NCBI RefSeq assembly: GCF_900113255.1
Contig: NZ_FOOR01000002.1
Span: forward strand, 401,516 to 465,515
DNA length: 64,000 nt
DNA from: Novosphingobium sp. CF614
GTDB lineage: Bacteria > Pseudomonadota > Alphaproteobacteria > Sphingomonadales > Sphingomonadaceae
Direction of reading: 5' to 3'
Positions 53,991-63,486 of the stretch are shown one piece after another. The notes beneath the pieces are model-generated. The model made no database searches. It worked only from the letters and a program-made list of their open reading frames with translations, and was not told where the DNA came from. Position 1 is the stretch's first letter; each line of letters starts with the position of its first letter. The translations under genes and the position numbers were made by a program.

Positions 53991-55853
53991 TCAGCGCGCC
54001 ATGACGTAGCGCCCCGGCGCATCCTCGATCACCCGGTCGCCGCGACCGCCGGGGCGGCGCTTGCCGCGCGCCGGGACCAGCGCCCGATCGAGCGCCTCGA
54101 TCCACGCACGCCAGTGCGGCCACCAGCTGCCCGGATGTTCGCGGGCCCCGGCGACGAAATCCTCGAGCGTCTCGGGCGAGCCCTCGTTGGTCCAGTACTG
54201 ATACTTGCCCGAGGAAGGCGGGTTGACCACGCCGGCGATGTGCCCCGAACCGGCGAGCAGGAAAGTCCGCGGGCCCGCCAGGTAGCGCATCAGCTTCCAC
54301 ACGCTTTGCGGCGGCGCGATATGATCCTCGCTTCCGGCCTGGATATAGGCCGGCGTCGCGATCCGGTGGAGATCGATGGGCACTCCGCAGGCCTGCAGCG
54401 AATCCGCCACCACCAGGCGATTGTCGCGGTAGAGATCGCGCAGATAGTTGCGGTGCCACTTGGCGGGCAGGTTGGTGACGTCGCCGTTCCAATGCAACAG
54501 GTCGAAGGCTGGATGGTCCTCGCCTTTCAGGTAGTTCTTCTCGACGTAGCTCCAGATCAGGTCGTTGCCGCGCAGCACGTTGAAGGTCGCCGCAAGGTAG
54601 CGGCCGTCGAGATATCCTTCCGGCGAGAGCTTGCCGATCGTTTCGATCTGCTGGTCGTCGATGAAGTTCTTGAGGTCGCCTGCCTCCTCGAAATCGACCT
54701 GGGCCGTCAAAAATGTGGCGCTGGCGACCATGCCGGCCGCCTCCTTGCGCGCCAGCACCGCCAGCGTCGCGGCAAGCGTGGTGCCGGCCACGCAGTAGCC
54801 GATGGTGTGGACCGAAGGCACGCCAAGCCGCCCGCGCACGAAATCGATCGCCTCGATCTGCGCGCCGATGTAATCGTCCCAGGCCAGGTCCGCCATCGAG
54901 GCATCGGCGGACTTCCAGGATACCATGAAGACGCTCAGGCCTTGTTCCACCGCCCAGCGCACGAAGCTTTTCTTCGCGTTCAGGTCCAGGATATAGTAGC
55001 GGTTGATCCACGGCGGAAAGATCAGCAGCGGGGTCTTGAGCACCTTGTCGGTGGTCGGCGTGTACTGGATGATCTGGTAGAGCGGCGTTTCGAACACGAC
55101 CTTTCCGGGCGTCACCGCGATGTTCTCGCCCAGCACGAAGGCCTTGGGATCGGTATGCGTGAGCTGGCCCTTGCGCAGATCGTCAAGCAGGTTCTCGAAG
55201 CCGCGCACCAGGCTCTCGCCGCGCGTCTGGCTGGCCTTCTCCAGCGCCACCGGATTGGTCAGCGGGAAGTTGGCGGGGCTGAGCGCGTCGGCGATCGTGC
55301 GGGCCGCGAACACCAGCTGCGCCTTCCTGGCCGGCTCCAGCCCGTCCATCGCCTCGGCCATCCCCACCATCTGCTCCGACAACATCAGGTAGAGCTGGTG
55401 CAGCAGCGCGAAAAACGGCTGCCGGCGCCATTCGGGATCGTCGAAGCGCCGGTCCTTGCGCGGCAGACGGGGATCCTCGGCGGCACCACCCTCGCCCCCC
55501 GGGCCGATGCCGTATTGCCCGAGCACCGCATCGACGAGCGCGACGCCCTCTTCCCACAGCTTGCGCTGGATCTGCGGGCTTGCGAGCGGCAGCTGCCGGA
55601 ACACCGCCTCCGCCGTGGCGATCCATTTCATCGGGTCGGCATAATGCGGCGGCTTGTCGGAGGCCTTGTTGAGCTGCTCGACCTGGAATTCGGTCCAGAT
55701 CGCATGCATCCGGCTGGCGATCTCGGCCCAGTGGATCGCGGCCTTGGCTTCCGGCGTACCTTCCTGCGGGGCGAGATTCCCGAACAGGGTAGTCAGGCCC
55801 TGGGCCTGTTTGCGCATCAAGTCCGTCATCAGTTCGCCGGCGTCGCTGGCCAT
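53991..55853 (-). CDS. phaC: Class I poly(3-hydroxyalkanoate) synthase
   Basis: 620 residues, cytoplasmic and granule-bound. Polymerises hydroxyacyl-CoA. N-terminal PhaC domain (about 70-260) and alpha/beta-hydrolase catalytic domain. Catalytic triad by position: Cys354 in the lipase-like box IGYCVAGTTL, Asp510 in QAGSEDHIAPP, His538 in AGSGHIAGVV. Other signatures: FPPWINRYYILDL and VSWKSADASM. Downstream of, and on the same strand as, its own 233-base upstream gap; it and the phasin gene are transcribed in the same direction, with phaC first and 291 bases between. phaA, phaB and phaR are not in the window. Confidence 0.96.
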   Translation of the reverse strand: MASDAGELMTDLMRKQAQGLTTLFGNLAPQEGTPEAKAAIHWAEIASRMHAIWTEFQVEQLNKASDKPPHYADPMKWIATAEAVFRQLPLASPQIQRKLWEEGVALVDAVLGQYGIGPGGEGGAAEDPRLPRKDRRFDDPEWRRQPFFALLHQLYLMLSEQMVGMAEAMDGLEPARKAQLVFAARTIADALSPANFPLTNPVALEKASQTRGESLVRGFENLLDDLRKGQLTHTDPKAFVLGENIAVTPGKVVFETPLYQIIQYTPTTDKVLKTPLLIFPPWINRYYILDLNAKKSFVRWAVEQGLSVFMVSWKSADASMADLAWDDYIGAQIEAIDFVRGRLGVPSVHTIGYCVAGTTLAATLAVLARKEAAGMVASATFLTAQVDFEEAGDLKNFIDDQQIETIGKLSPEGYLDGRYLAATFNVLRGNDLIWSYVEKNYLKGEDHPAFDLLHWNGDVTNLPAKWHRNYLRDLYRDNRLVVADSLQACGVPIDLHRIATPAYIQAGSEDHIAPPQSVWKLMRYLAGPRTFLLAGSGHIAGVVNPPSSGKYQYWTNEGSPETLEDFVAGAREHPGSWWPHWRAWIEALDRALVPARGKRRPGGRGDRVIEDAPGRYVMAR

Positions 55854-56086
55854 GGGGTCCTGGGCTCCCTATAATCGCGAGAGAAGTCATAAGCCCGCAT
55901 TCCGGCCTGTCGAGTCCCCCTCCCCCACATCGGAGCCCATGTCGCCCCCCGCGCGGACCGGCGACAATCGCTCGCCGGAATTCACCACCCGGACGCAACC
56001 TGGTCGATCGCCCATTTGCGCCCGGCGCGTATTCCCCTACAGGGACGATCGCGGCAATCCCGCCGCGCAATGGAATCATCGAGGTC

Positions 56087-57286
56087 ATGGAAGACGAGTT
56101 CTACCGCATCAAGCGACTGCCGCCCTACGTCATCGCCGAAGTCAACGCGATGCGGCATGCAGCACGCCAGGCGGGCAAGGACATCATCGACCTCGGCATG
56201 GGCAATCCCGACCTGCCCCCGCCCCAGCACGTGATCGACAAGCTGTGCGAAGTGGCGCGAAAGCCCAATGCCCACGGCTATTCGCAGTCGAAAGGCATTC
56301 CCGGCCTGCGCCGCGCCCAGGCCAACTACTACGCCAACCGCTTCGGCGTCGAACTCGATCCCGAACGCGAGGTGGTGGTGACGATGGGCTCGAAGGAAGG
56401 GCTGGCCAGCCTCGCCACCGCGATCACCGCACCCGGCGACGTGGTGCTGGCGCCCAACCCCAGCTATCCGATCCACACTTTCGGCTTCATCATCGCCGGG
56501 GCCACGATCCGCTCGGTGCCGACCACGCCGGACGAGAACTACTGGCGCTCGCTGGACCGGGCCATGGCCTTCACGGTGCCGCGCCCCTCCATCCTGGTGG
56601 TCAACTACCCCTCGAACCCGACGGCCGAGACCGTGGATATCGCCTTCTATGAGCGGCTGGTCGCCTGGGCGAAGGAGAACAAGGTCTGGATCCTGTCCGA
56701 CCTTGCCTATTCGGAACTCTACTATGACGGCAATCCCACCCGTTCGATCCTCGAGGTGCCCGGCGCCAAGGACGTGGCGGTGGAATTCACCTCGATGAGC
56801 AAGACTTATTCGATGGCCGGCTGGCGCATCGGCTTCGCGGTCGGCAACCAGAAGCTGATCGCGGCGATGACGCGGGTCAAGTCGTACCTCGACTACGGCG
56901 CCTTCACGCCGGTCCAGGCGGCCGCCTGCGCGGCCCTGAACGGCCCGCAGGATATCGTCGAGCGCAACCGCCAGCTCTACCAGAAGCGCCGCGACGTGAT
57001 GGTCGAGGCGTTCGGCCGGGCCGGATGGGATATCCCCAGCCCCAAGGCCTCGATGTTCGCATGGGCGCCGCTGCCCCCCGCGCTCAAGGAAATGGGCAGC
57101 CTGGAATTCTCCAAGCAGCTGCTCACCCATGCCGAAGTCGCGGTCGCGCCAGGCGTGGGCTATGGTGAAGACGGCGAGGGTTTCGTGCGAATCGCCATGG
57201 TCGAAAACGAGCAGCGCCTGCGCCAGGCCGCCCGCAACGTGAAACGCTATCTGGCGTCCATGGGCGTGAATATTCCCGCAATCTGA
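56087..57286 (+). CDS. alaC: PLP-dependent aminotransferase, AlaC-like
   Basis: 399-residue class I/II aminotransferase. FYRIKRLPPYVIAEVNAMR start and IDLGMGNPDLPPP are typical of AlaC (glutamate-pyruvate transaminase) and related LL-DAP aminotransferase-like enzymes. PLP features: VTMGSKEGLASL, NYPSNPTAETVD, LSDLAYSELYYDG, the Schiff-base Lys in TSMSKTYSMAGWRIGFAVG, and the C-terminal Arg in EGFVRIAMVENEQRLRQA. Makes alanine from pyruvate. Exact substrate preference is inferred from family. Confidence 0.92.
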   Translation: MEDEFYRIKRLPPYVIAEVNAMRHAARQAGKDIIDLGMGNPDLPPPQHVIDKLCEVARKPNAHGYSQSKGIPGLRRAQANYYANRFGVELDPEREVVVTMGSKEGLASLATAITAPGDVVLAPNPSYPIHTFGFIIAGATIRSVPTTPDENYWRSLDRAMAFTVPRPSILVVNYPSNPTAETVDIAFYERLVAWAKENKVWILSDLAYSELYYDGNPTRSILEVPGAKDVAVEFTSMSKTYSMAGWRIGFAVGNQKLIAAMTRVKSYLDYGAFTPVQAAACAALNGPQDIVERNRQLYQKRRDVMVEAFGRAGWDIPSPKASMFAWAPLPPALKEMGSLEFSKQLLTHAEVAVAPGVGYGEDGEGFVRIAMVENEQRLRQAARNVKRYLASMGVNIPAI

Positions 57287-57426
57287 CGCCGGATCATCCC
57301 GGCATAGGGCCAACATGGGGAAAAACCACAGGAACAGCCTGTAAGATTTTACGAGTTGTTCCCGAGGACCCTAAGCGACGATTGTTCCCCCGCGACATTG
57401 CCTTTCGGCAACGAGGCGGGGGAACG

Positions 57427-58182
57427 ATGAGGTCTGCGAATCTGCGCGGGAGCGACGCGCTCCGATTTCGTTGGCTGGGGTCCGGACGGATCCCGGCCGG
57501 CTTCGACTTGCGGCGTTGCGGCTGGGTGCTGGATGACAGGCACGAGCCCGGCCCCGAATGCGTGGAAATAGTCGACGGGGGCGATCTGGACGGCCCGGAT
57601 TGGATGAGGATGCTCATGTCCCACAGCGTCGAGATGCGGCGCTCCGCCCTGGTCGTCGGCGTCAGGCGGGCGCACGAACGGGCCATGCTGCTGCAGGTCG
57701 GCTTCGGCGATGCCGTCACCGACGCGGTCGATATCGAGGAACTGGGGGCGCGTGCCGGCCGGATCGCCGAGTTGACGCACTGGTTGCCGCGCCGGCGCGA
57801 TCTAGGTGGCCTCCAGCTCGACCTGCTCGCTCGCGAAGCCTATGCCAACGGCAAGCCGCTCAACCTCAACCCACGGGAATTCTCGTTGCTCTGGCGGCTC
57901 GCCGAAAGCCCCAATCACGCCGTCAGCAAACAGATGCTGATCCATGACGTATGGCGCCTGGGCTTCGTGCCGGAAACCAACAGCATCGCGGTTCACATGT
58001 CGCGGCTGCGCCGCAAGCTGACTTTCGTGGGCCTCAGGGGCGTGATCGAAACGGCTCCGGAAGGCGGGTATTGCCTGCGCATGGACGACGCGAATGATGG
58101 ACGGGAAGCTTTCACGCTCGAGCCTCCGCGTCCGGCGGTGCCGCCGGCATCGACGTCCGCCGGGGGCCATGCCGTGCTCTAA
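57427..58182 (+). CDS. OmpR/PhoB-type winged-helix protein with degenerate receiver domain
   Basis: 251 residues from ATG 57427 with a GGGGGAA ribosome site. The C-terminal half is a winged-helix DNA-binding domain: LNLNPREFSLLWRLAESPNHAVSK, NSIAVHMSRLRRKL and VIETAPEGGYCL, standard for OmpR-family regulators. The N-terminal 120 residues keep the end of a receiver fold (GFGDAVTDAVDIEELGARAGRI aligns with the usual GADDYLTKPFDFEEL) but the conserved Lys is lost and no phospho-acceptor Asp context is clear. So it likely works without phosphorylation. No histidine kinase is nearby. Overlaps the convergent mobA by 4 bases. Confidence 0.82.
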   Translation: MRSANLRGSDALRFRWLGSGRIPAGFDLRRCGWVLDDRHEPGPECVEIVDGGDLDGPDWMRMLMSHSVEMRRSALVVGVRRAHERAMLLQVGFGDAVTDAVDIEELGARAGRIAELTHWLPRRRDLGGLQLDLLAREAYANGKPLNLNPREFSLLWRLAESPNHAVSKQMLIHDVWRLGFVPETNSIAVHMSRLRRKLTFVGLRGVIETAPEGGYCLRMDDANDGREAFTLEPPRPAVPPASTSAGGHAVL

Positions 58183-58712
58183 CGGTTCAAGCGCGGATTG
58201 GTCAGGGCCGCGAGGTCACCCGGCGTGTTGATGTTCGGAACCGCGATCGGCAGCTGGATCCGGCGGGCGCCGACCAGTTCGGCGAAATGCAGCATCGAAT
58301 GCCGTTCATCGCTGTGCAGCAAGGCTTCCAGCCGCGCGGCGGACGCGGCCGGCCAGAGCCCGATCACGGGCTGTGCGGCCAGGCATGCCGGCGCGGGCGA
58401 AAGCCGTTCGAGCAGATCGTCCGGAAGCAAGGCGGCATCCACCCCGCAACTCAGCACCGCCTCGTAACCTTCATCGAGCGCATGATGCAATGCCGCCGCC
58501 AGGCCGCCGAGCGGCCCCATCCCGGGACGCGGCCAGTCCGGAAGGGTCGGTGCCGGCGCAGTCTCGCGCCCCACGACGATCACCTGTTCGCAGCATCCCG
58601 CAAGGGCATCGACCGCCAGGGCGATCAGGGTACGCCCATCCAGTTCGGCCAGCGCCTTGTCGCTGCCGAACCGGCTCGCTGCACCCCCGGCAAGGACGGC
58701 TCCGAGAATCAT
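58179..58712 (-). CDS. mobA: Molybdenum cofactor guanylyltransferase MobA
   Basis: 177 residues from ATG 58712 (MILGAVLAGGAASRFGSDKALAEL), the family start with the nucleotide loop. Metal site in VLSCGVDAALLPDDLL, then AAQPVIGLWP and the C-terminal PNINTPGDLAAL, which is characteristic of MobA. Attaches GMP to molybdopterin for DMSO-reductase-type enzymes. It contrasts with the MocA-like protein at 39271. The normal D-x-D-like metal motif reads SCGVDAALLP rather than the common GCDMPFLP; slight divergence but fold blocks are intact. Confidence 0.9.
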   Translation of the reverse strand: MILGAVLAGGAASRFGSDKALAELDGRTLIALAVDALAGCCEQVIVVGRETAPAPTLPDWPRPGMGPLGGLAAALHHALDEGYEAVLSCGVDAALLPDDLLERLSPAPACLAAQPVIGLWPAASAARLEALLHSDERHSMLHFAELVGARRIQLPIAVPNINTPGDLAALTNPRLNR

Positions 58713-58968
58713 GGACAATGCTCCGCGGCCGAGGGGAAGGACAGGAAAAGGCCGTGCGGCAGCATAACCGCAGAAACCCGCCGAAAGAAAGCACCGAACC
58801 CTCGCCCGCTCCCCGTACCGCGCGAAGACGGCAGCCCGCGGCAGGGGGAACAGCACTGCCCCCGGACGACGCGCTCCATGGTGTCCATGGCCCAATCGCC
58901 GCCGATCACGCGAATCGGAGTTGCGCCCCGCCCGTTCCATTGCTAGGCGCGCATTCCTCCACACGGAT

Positions 58969-59042
58969 GGCCCGATGGCGGAGTGGTGACGCAGCGGACT
59001 GCAAATCCGCGCACGCCGGTTCGATTCCGGCTCGGGCCTCCA
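58969..59042 (+). tRNA. tRNA-Cys (anticodon GCA)
   Basis: 74 bases with encoded CCA. Acceptor stem GGCCCGA / TCGGGCC, discriminator T, anticodon loop CTGCAAA with GCA at 59001-59003 flanked by the CGGA/TCCG stem, and T arm CCGGTTCGATTCCGG. An integrase gene follows 162 bases downstream, so the 3' end is the probable attachment site of the island. Confidence 0.97.
59018..59042 (+). other. Probable attL at 3' end of tRNA-Cys
   Basis: T-arm and acceptor end of tRNA-Cys (starting CCGGTTCGATTCC). P4-type integrases normally recombine at tRNA 3' ends and leave a direct repeat at the far border. The second copy is not in the window, so this is inferred from position and integrase family. Confidence 0.5.
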
Positions 59043-59204
59043 TTTCCGCTTCCAGAGACGTCCACAGACGTTCGGAAAGTGGCTGATTTCCGCCGTTTTT
59101 TGTGATATGCTTGCCAAGCAAATCCGGACGGCTCCACCCTCTTCCGAGTACAATGTTGGTACAGATGATGGACCGCCCGCCGAGCAACTCTTGGGAGGTC
59201 CATC

Positions 59205-60455
59205 ATGGCAGAAGGCAGCAGTCGCAGAACCGGTCTCACCGCGAACGCGGTGAAAAACGCAAAGCCGAAGGAAAAGCCGTACAAGCTCTCTGATCGCGAC
59301 GGCCTCTACCTCCTCATCAAGCCGACCGGCGTTCGGTACTGGCGGATGAATTACCGCTTCGATGGACAGCAGCGAACCCTGTCGTTTGGTCGCTGGCCTG
59401 AGATACTGCTGGGCGAAGCACGTGAAATGCTTCTTGAGGCGCGGCGCAAGTTGGCCAAGGACATCGATCCAGCCGAGCAATCGAAGCTCGACAAGATCGC
59501 CAAGTCGCTGGCCGCAGCCAACACCTTTGAGACTATCGCAGAGGAATGGCTCGATAAGATCAAGAAAGAGGGAGCGGCGCCGCTCACCATCAAGAAGGCG
59601 CGGTGGCTCCTTGGCAAAACCTACGCCGCAATCGGTCGCCGCCCGATTTCCGAGATTTCAGCACATGAGCTTCTCTTGGTCTTGAAAAAGGTGGAGTCCA
59701 CCAAGCGTTACGATACCGCCAACCGGATCCGCAGCACCTGCAGCCAGGTATTCCGCTACGCCATTGCTACAGCGCGCGCTCAACGGGATATCGCGGTAGA
59801 CCTGCGCGGCGCGCTCATCACGCCGCGTGAACAACATCGTGCCGCCATCACGACGGCCAGTGAAGCCCCCGCATTGCTGAGGGCAATCAAGGACTATGAT
59901 GGCAGCCCTCTCACTCAAATCGCGTTACGCCTTCTTCCGCACCTGTTCGTTCGCCCTGGCGAGTTGCGATGGGCCGAATGGAAGGAATTTGATTTCGAGC
60001 AGGCCATTTGGACGATTCCAGATTTCAAAATGAAGATGCGCCGTCCTCACGCGGTGCCATTATCGCGGCAAGCGCTGGCCATCATAGGTGAGATTGACCA
60101 CGACGCCGCCTATAGCAATTTCCTATTTCCATCTCTGCGGGCGCTGGATCGCCCCATGTCGAACAACACGATCAATGCGGCCCTCCGACGACTGGGCTAT
60201 TCCAAGGATCAGATGACCGGCCACGGCTTCCGCGCCATGGCGGCCACGCTCCTCAATGAGATGGGAACCTGGAACCCCGATGCCATCGAACGCCAGCTCG
60301 CACACGCAGACGGCAATTCGATCCGACGCGCCTATGCGCGAGGCCAGTATTGGGATGAGCGGGTTCGGATGATGCAGCACTGGTCGGACTACCTTGAGCA
60401 GCTCCGCGACGGTGCGACCATTTTGCGGCCGAAGTTCGGGCACAGCGGATCGTGA
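59205..60455 (+). CDS. P4-type tyrosine recombinase (island integrase)
   Basis: 416 residues. N-terminal arm-binding domain (DUF4102 type: KPYKLSDRDGLYLLIKPTG, RTLSFGRWPEILLGEAR), central SAM-like domain, and C-terminal catalytic domain with all active residues: Arg250 (HLFVRPGELRWAEW), Lys near 275-277, His340 and Arg343 (TGHGFRAMAATL), His367 (QLAHADG) and Tyr377 (SIRRAYARGQY). Intact, so probably active. GGGAGG 7 bases before the ATG. Directly downstream of tRNA-Cys. Local GC content is visibly lower than in the preceding 59 kb. Confidence 0.95.
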   Translation: MAEGSSRRTGLTANAVKNAKPKEKPYKLSDRDGLYLLIKPTGVRYWRMNYRFDGQQRTLSFGRWPEILLGEAREMLLEARRKLAKDIDPAEQSKLDKIAKSLAAANTFETIAEEWLDKIKKEGAAPLTIKKARWLLGKTYAAIGRRPISEISAHELLLVLKKVESTKRYDTANRIRSTCSQVFRYAIATARAQRDIAVDLRGALITPREQHRAAITTASEAPALLRAIKDYDGSPLTQIALRLLPHLFVRPGELRWAEWKEFDFEQAIWTIPDFKMKMRRPHAVPLSRQALAIIGEIDHDAAYSNFLFPSLRALDRPMSNNTINAALRRLGYSKDQMTGHGFRAMAATLLNEMGTWNPDAIERQLAHADGNSIRRAYARGQYWDERVRMMQHWSDYLEQLRDGATILRPKFGHSGS

Positions 60456-60728
60456 TCCCGAGGTAGATCGTAAAGAGCTCGGCGGCGATAATTGGCCGAT
60501 CTCGGTACGGTAGGTTCCAGGCGGGAAAGTGGCGTAGCCGCCCCACCTCGGTGTAAGATGCCGAAGGCAGGTCTCGCCTTGATTGCGGTCGTTCACGGTC
60601 TCAAAACCGAACGCTGAAACCGGACATTCATTCACTTGGCGAATCAAGGATGAAACCCGGGCGGAAGCAGTCGTTCGGCTTAAGAAAGATGCGTGGGCTC
60701 AGAGACACTCGAATGATCGGCGAGATTT

Positions 60729-60915
60729 TCAAGGACAAAGCCGTAGACCGCTTGCAAAGGTTTCCCCACGCTGCTCGTAAGCGGCTTTCCAGCGGTAAAA
60801 ACTTGAGCGGCCCACACCGAAGTAGCGGCATGTCTTGGTCACATGGCGGCTCTTTTCGGCGTAAGGGAGCACCTTGAACTTACGCTGAACCTTGAGTTCT
60901 TGGTTGGTTGTCGGA
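60729..60915 (-). pseudogene. IS481-like transposase N-terminal remnant
   Basis: On the minus strand, reading TTNQELKVQRKFKVLPYAEK, then SRHVTKTCRYFGVGRSSFYR and WKAAYEQRGE, the helix-turn-helix start of IS481/IS3-like transposases. A purine-rich AAGGAGGAGG site precedes it but the start codon is lost, and the frame ends in TGA soon after GE. The remaining 300 residues of a transposase are missing. No terminal repeats are recognised. The rest of the 608-base gap 60456-61063 holds no gene I can support. Confidence 0.7.
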
Positions 60916-61063
60916 TACCTCCTCCTTGCAGCAGATCGGCCTTATGGAAAAGGTCCCGCGAGTCCGTACAGTCCTGCAAATACTGAACAAGCGCAGAGGA
61001 ATTGATTTGACAGGTATTTGCGAAACCTTATGAATATTGACAAATCAGTCGGGGGAATGCCTC

Positions 61064-61900
61064 GTGATAGATGAAGCAAACGCGTCGAATTTTCCACTAG
61101 ATTTCGACGCCACCACAATTTGCGATTCGCCTTGGGCATCGAGCACTGGAGAAAGGCCCGGCTTGGTTTCTCGCGTCAAGTCGTTCTTCGAACTTGCTCA
61201 AGTGGCAAGCGTGATTGGCGAAGATGATAGAACTACCGAACTTTACACGAAGAACATTCCAGAGCGGCTTGTCTGCTCGCTCGAGATTCGAAAGCAGGGC
61301 CGTCTTTACCATGGTACCGGCTGGATGGCCGGTCCGCGCCTCGTGCTGACCTGTGGTCACAATGTGCATCATGACGATTTCGCGGGGTGGGCAGATTCGA
61401 TAGACGTCATCCCCGGTCGATCTGAAGCGGACACGCCCTTCGGCAAGGTGACTGCGACGCGGTTCTCGGCACATCCCAAATGGGTCCAGTCACACGACGT
61501 GACTTCCGATTTTGGATGCATCCACCTCGATCTTCCAGTGGGAGATAAGATCGGCTGGTTTGCTGTGGCAATGCCCGGTCCGGCACAAGTCGGTCAGCCA
61601 GTCGTGTGCTCGGGCTATCCGGATTTCGATGCCTCGTTCACTCGCCAGCGGCGCGGGCAAGGCGAGGTCGTCTGGGTCGACGGACGCAGATTGTATCATG
61701 ATGTCGACACCGACAACGGGGAGAGCGGATCGCCGATCTGGCGCTTGGCCGATGTACAATCGCCGCCCGAGGTCTTTGCGGTTCACGGATACGAGAAGGT
61801 CTACGTGCCCGCAGCCGATGGCCGGGAAGCGAATGTCGCGACATTGATCGATGCCGATCTTTACGCCTTGGCGAAGCAGTGGCGGGCGGTCACGCCCTGA
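61064..61900 (+). CDS. Trypsin-like serine endopeptidase (V8/glutamyl-endopeptidase-like)
   Basis: 278 residues from GTG 61064, with GGGGGA about 8 bases upstream. Catalytic triad: His99 (LVLTCGHNVHHD), Asp149 (HDVTSDFGCIHLDL), Ser221 (DNGESGSPIW). S1 family fold with the V8-like HGTGWMAGPRLVLT entry. No clear signal peptide, so it may act in the cytoplasm or leave by another route. Island cargo; a role in defence or protein processing is possible but not shown. Confidence 0.85.
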   Translation: MIDEANASNFPLDFDATTICDSPWASSTGERPGLVSRVKSFFELAQVASVIGEDDRTTELYTKNIPERLVCSLEIRKQGRLYHGTGWMAGPRLVLTCGHNVHHDDFAGWADSIDVIPGRSEADTPFGKVTATRFSAHPKWVQSHDVTSDFGCIHLDLPVGDKIGWFAVAMPGPAQVGQPVVCSGYPDFDASFTRQRRGQGEVVWVDGRRLYHDVDTDNGESGSPIWRLADVQSPPEVFAVHGYEKVYVPAADGREANVATLIDADLYALAKQWRAVTP

Positions 61901-61931
61901 ACAATTATACGCAGAACGAAGGGGGAGGGGC

Positions 61932-63476
61932 ATGCAAAGATTGACCAGATTGGGGTCCGTCACGATCGGGCTGATGGGGGTTGCACTTGGTTTGGCTGGC
62001 TGCGCCAAAGAAACCAGCAAGACTGAGGCCGCAACGGCTGAAACCCCGATGCTTTCGGGCAAGATGTTCGTCGATGCTAAAGGCGAACTTTCGCCTGAGC
62101 TGCGCGGCGTGGTCAAACGCGGCCCCGACTATGTTCCGATCGCCGAGGATCCGGAGCAACTGTTCGACCGGCTTCAAGGCTCAATGGCCGATCGCCGGGC
62201 GGCAGCATGGAAGATTGTCGAGCAGATGATCTCCCCGCAAAGCTTCACCGCCAATGGAGTGATGTTCCAGATCCCACTTTGGCACACGTGGTACGAGGGG
62301 GCGTCCAATTCATCTGACGACCCCCAGAATCCTCAAGTCCCCGTGAACGCCGAAGTCTACCAGAAGATCGACCTGTTCTATTCCAAGTTGAAAGCTTGCA
62401 AACAGGTGGCCGGCGGAAAGTGCGCCAAGACCTACGATCAGCTTGCCGAGGAGACGATGAACGATGTCGGCGGCGGCACCGGTTCGAAGAACATGGTATC
62501 GAGCCTGACCGATGCCAACATGAAGCAGACTCTGGCCCAGCTGGCCGGGGTGGCCGACGAGCACCTTGGGACAGGCTTTACCGTGTTCAGTCCGTCGTTC
62601 GTCGGACATCTGCTCGCCCAGTCCAAGGGCGTGATGAATTGCGCCGACAAGGCACCGCAATTCAAGGCGGATACGCCGCCGCCGTCCGCCACCCAGTTCA
62701 GTCCCTGTCTGACAGAATTTCCGCGTTCGGCGGTCATGGTCAAGGCGCAATGGACCCCCGAAGACTTTGCCAACGCAGCCCACGTTACCGATTCGAACCG
62801 GATGGGGAACCTGTTCAACGAGCCGCGCTGGGGGCGCGGAACCCCGGCACCGTTTGACGCCAAGAAGATGTACACGATCGAAACCAAGGAAGGCCATAAA
62901 TGGGGGCTGCGCTCCATCCACTTCTCGACCAAAGATACCCGTGAATGGGTCTGGATTACGCTGTGGTGGGATCCGCAGCCAAACACCGACTTCGGACAAG
63001 ACCGTCCGGCCTCGATCAGCGGGGTCTGGGCGAACTACAAGATGTGTGTGACCAGCTCGTTCAATGAGCGCGATCCGCAGCCGTGGCAGTCGTTCACAGC
63101 TTCCGCCCCTTTGCTCGCCGGCGCGCTCAAGGCCAACTATAGCGCACTGGCGGCAGCCAACACCGCAGCCGGCGGTGACCCAAACCACCTGACCACCTGG
63201 TGCAGCAACCCGAACGTCGAAGTGCATCCGCAAAATCATAAGACGAACTGCATAGGCTGTCACCAATATGCGGGATCGTGGAATGCGGCGACCAATGACA
63301 TGACCGAATTTGACCAGACGTATCAACCGAACGACGTCAACTTCCCGCAACAAGGGCGCGATCGCCATCGGCGCACGTTTCTTTCGGACTTCACCTGGGG
63401 AGTTGCGCTCTACGAAAATATTCCAAACCGGGTTCGCGCGGCGCGAAGCAGATACGGAATTACAGCAACTGAGTGA
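61932..63476 (+). CDS. Heme-c-binding lipoprotein of unknown function
   Basis: 514 residues from ATG 61932 with GGGGGAGGGG upstream. Lipobox GVALGLAGC (lipidated Cys24), then a polar domain with several Cys residues (KACKQVAGGKCAKTYDQL, MNCADKAPQFKA, SPCLTEFPRS) and one c-type heme motif CIGCH (Cys440-His444) followed by YAGSWNAATN. So it is a periplasmic or surface lipoprotein that needs the cytochrome c maturation system. I do not recognise the family. A small gene 10 bases downstream looks like its partner. Confidence 0.8.
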   Translation: MQRLTRLGSVTIGLMGVALGLAGCAKETSKTEAATAETPMLSGKMFVDAKGELSPELRGVVKRGPDYVPIAEDPEQLFDRLQGSMADRRAAAWKIVEQMISPQSFTANGVMFQIPLWHTWYEGASNSSDDPQNPQVPVNAEVYQKIDLFYSKLKACKQVAGGKCAKTYDQLAEETMNDVGGGTGSKNMVSSLTDANMKQTLAQLAGVADEHLGTGFTVFSPSFVGHLLAQSKGVMNCADKAPQFKADTPPPSATQFSPCLTEFPRSAVMVKAQWTPEDFANAAHVTDSNRMGNLFNEPRWGRGTPAPFDAKKMYTIETKEGHKWGLRSIHFSTKDTREWVWITLWWDPQPNTDFGQDRPASISGVWANYKMCVTSSFNERDPQPWQSFTASAPLLAGALKANYSALAAANTAAGGDPNHLTTWCSNPNVEVHPQNHKTNCIGCHQYAGSWNAATNDMTEFDQTYQPNDVNFPQQGRDRHRRTFLSDFTWGVALYENIPNRVRAARSRYGITATE

Positions 63477-63486
63477 GGGTAAGCCG

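Noticed and set aside
53970..55874. 634-residue plus-strand open frame opposite phaC
   Set aside because: PhaC on the minus strand has the full Cys-Asp-His triad; the plus-strand translation has no recognisable pattern.
60456..60728. Possible additional transposase or cargo fragments after the integrase
   Set aside because: Translations in all frames are short and match no pattern I can name; only the IS481-like stretch at 60729-60915 is convincing.
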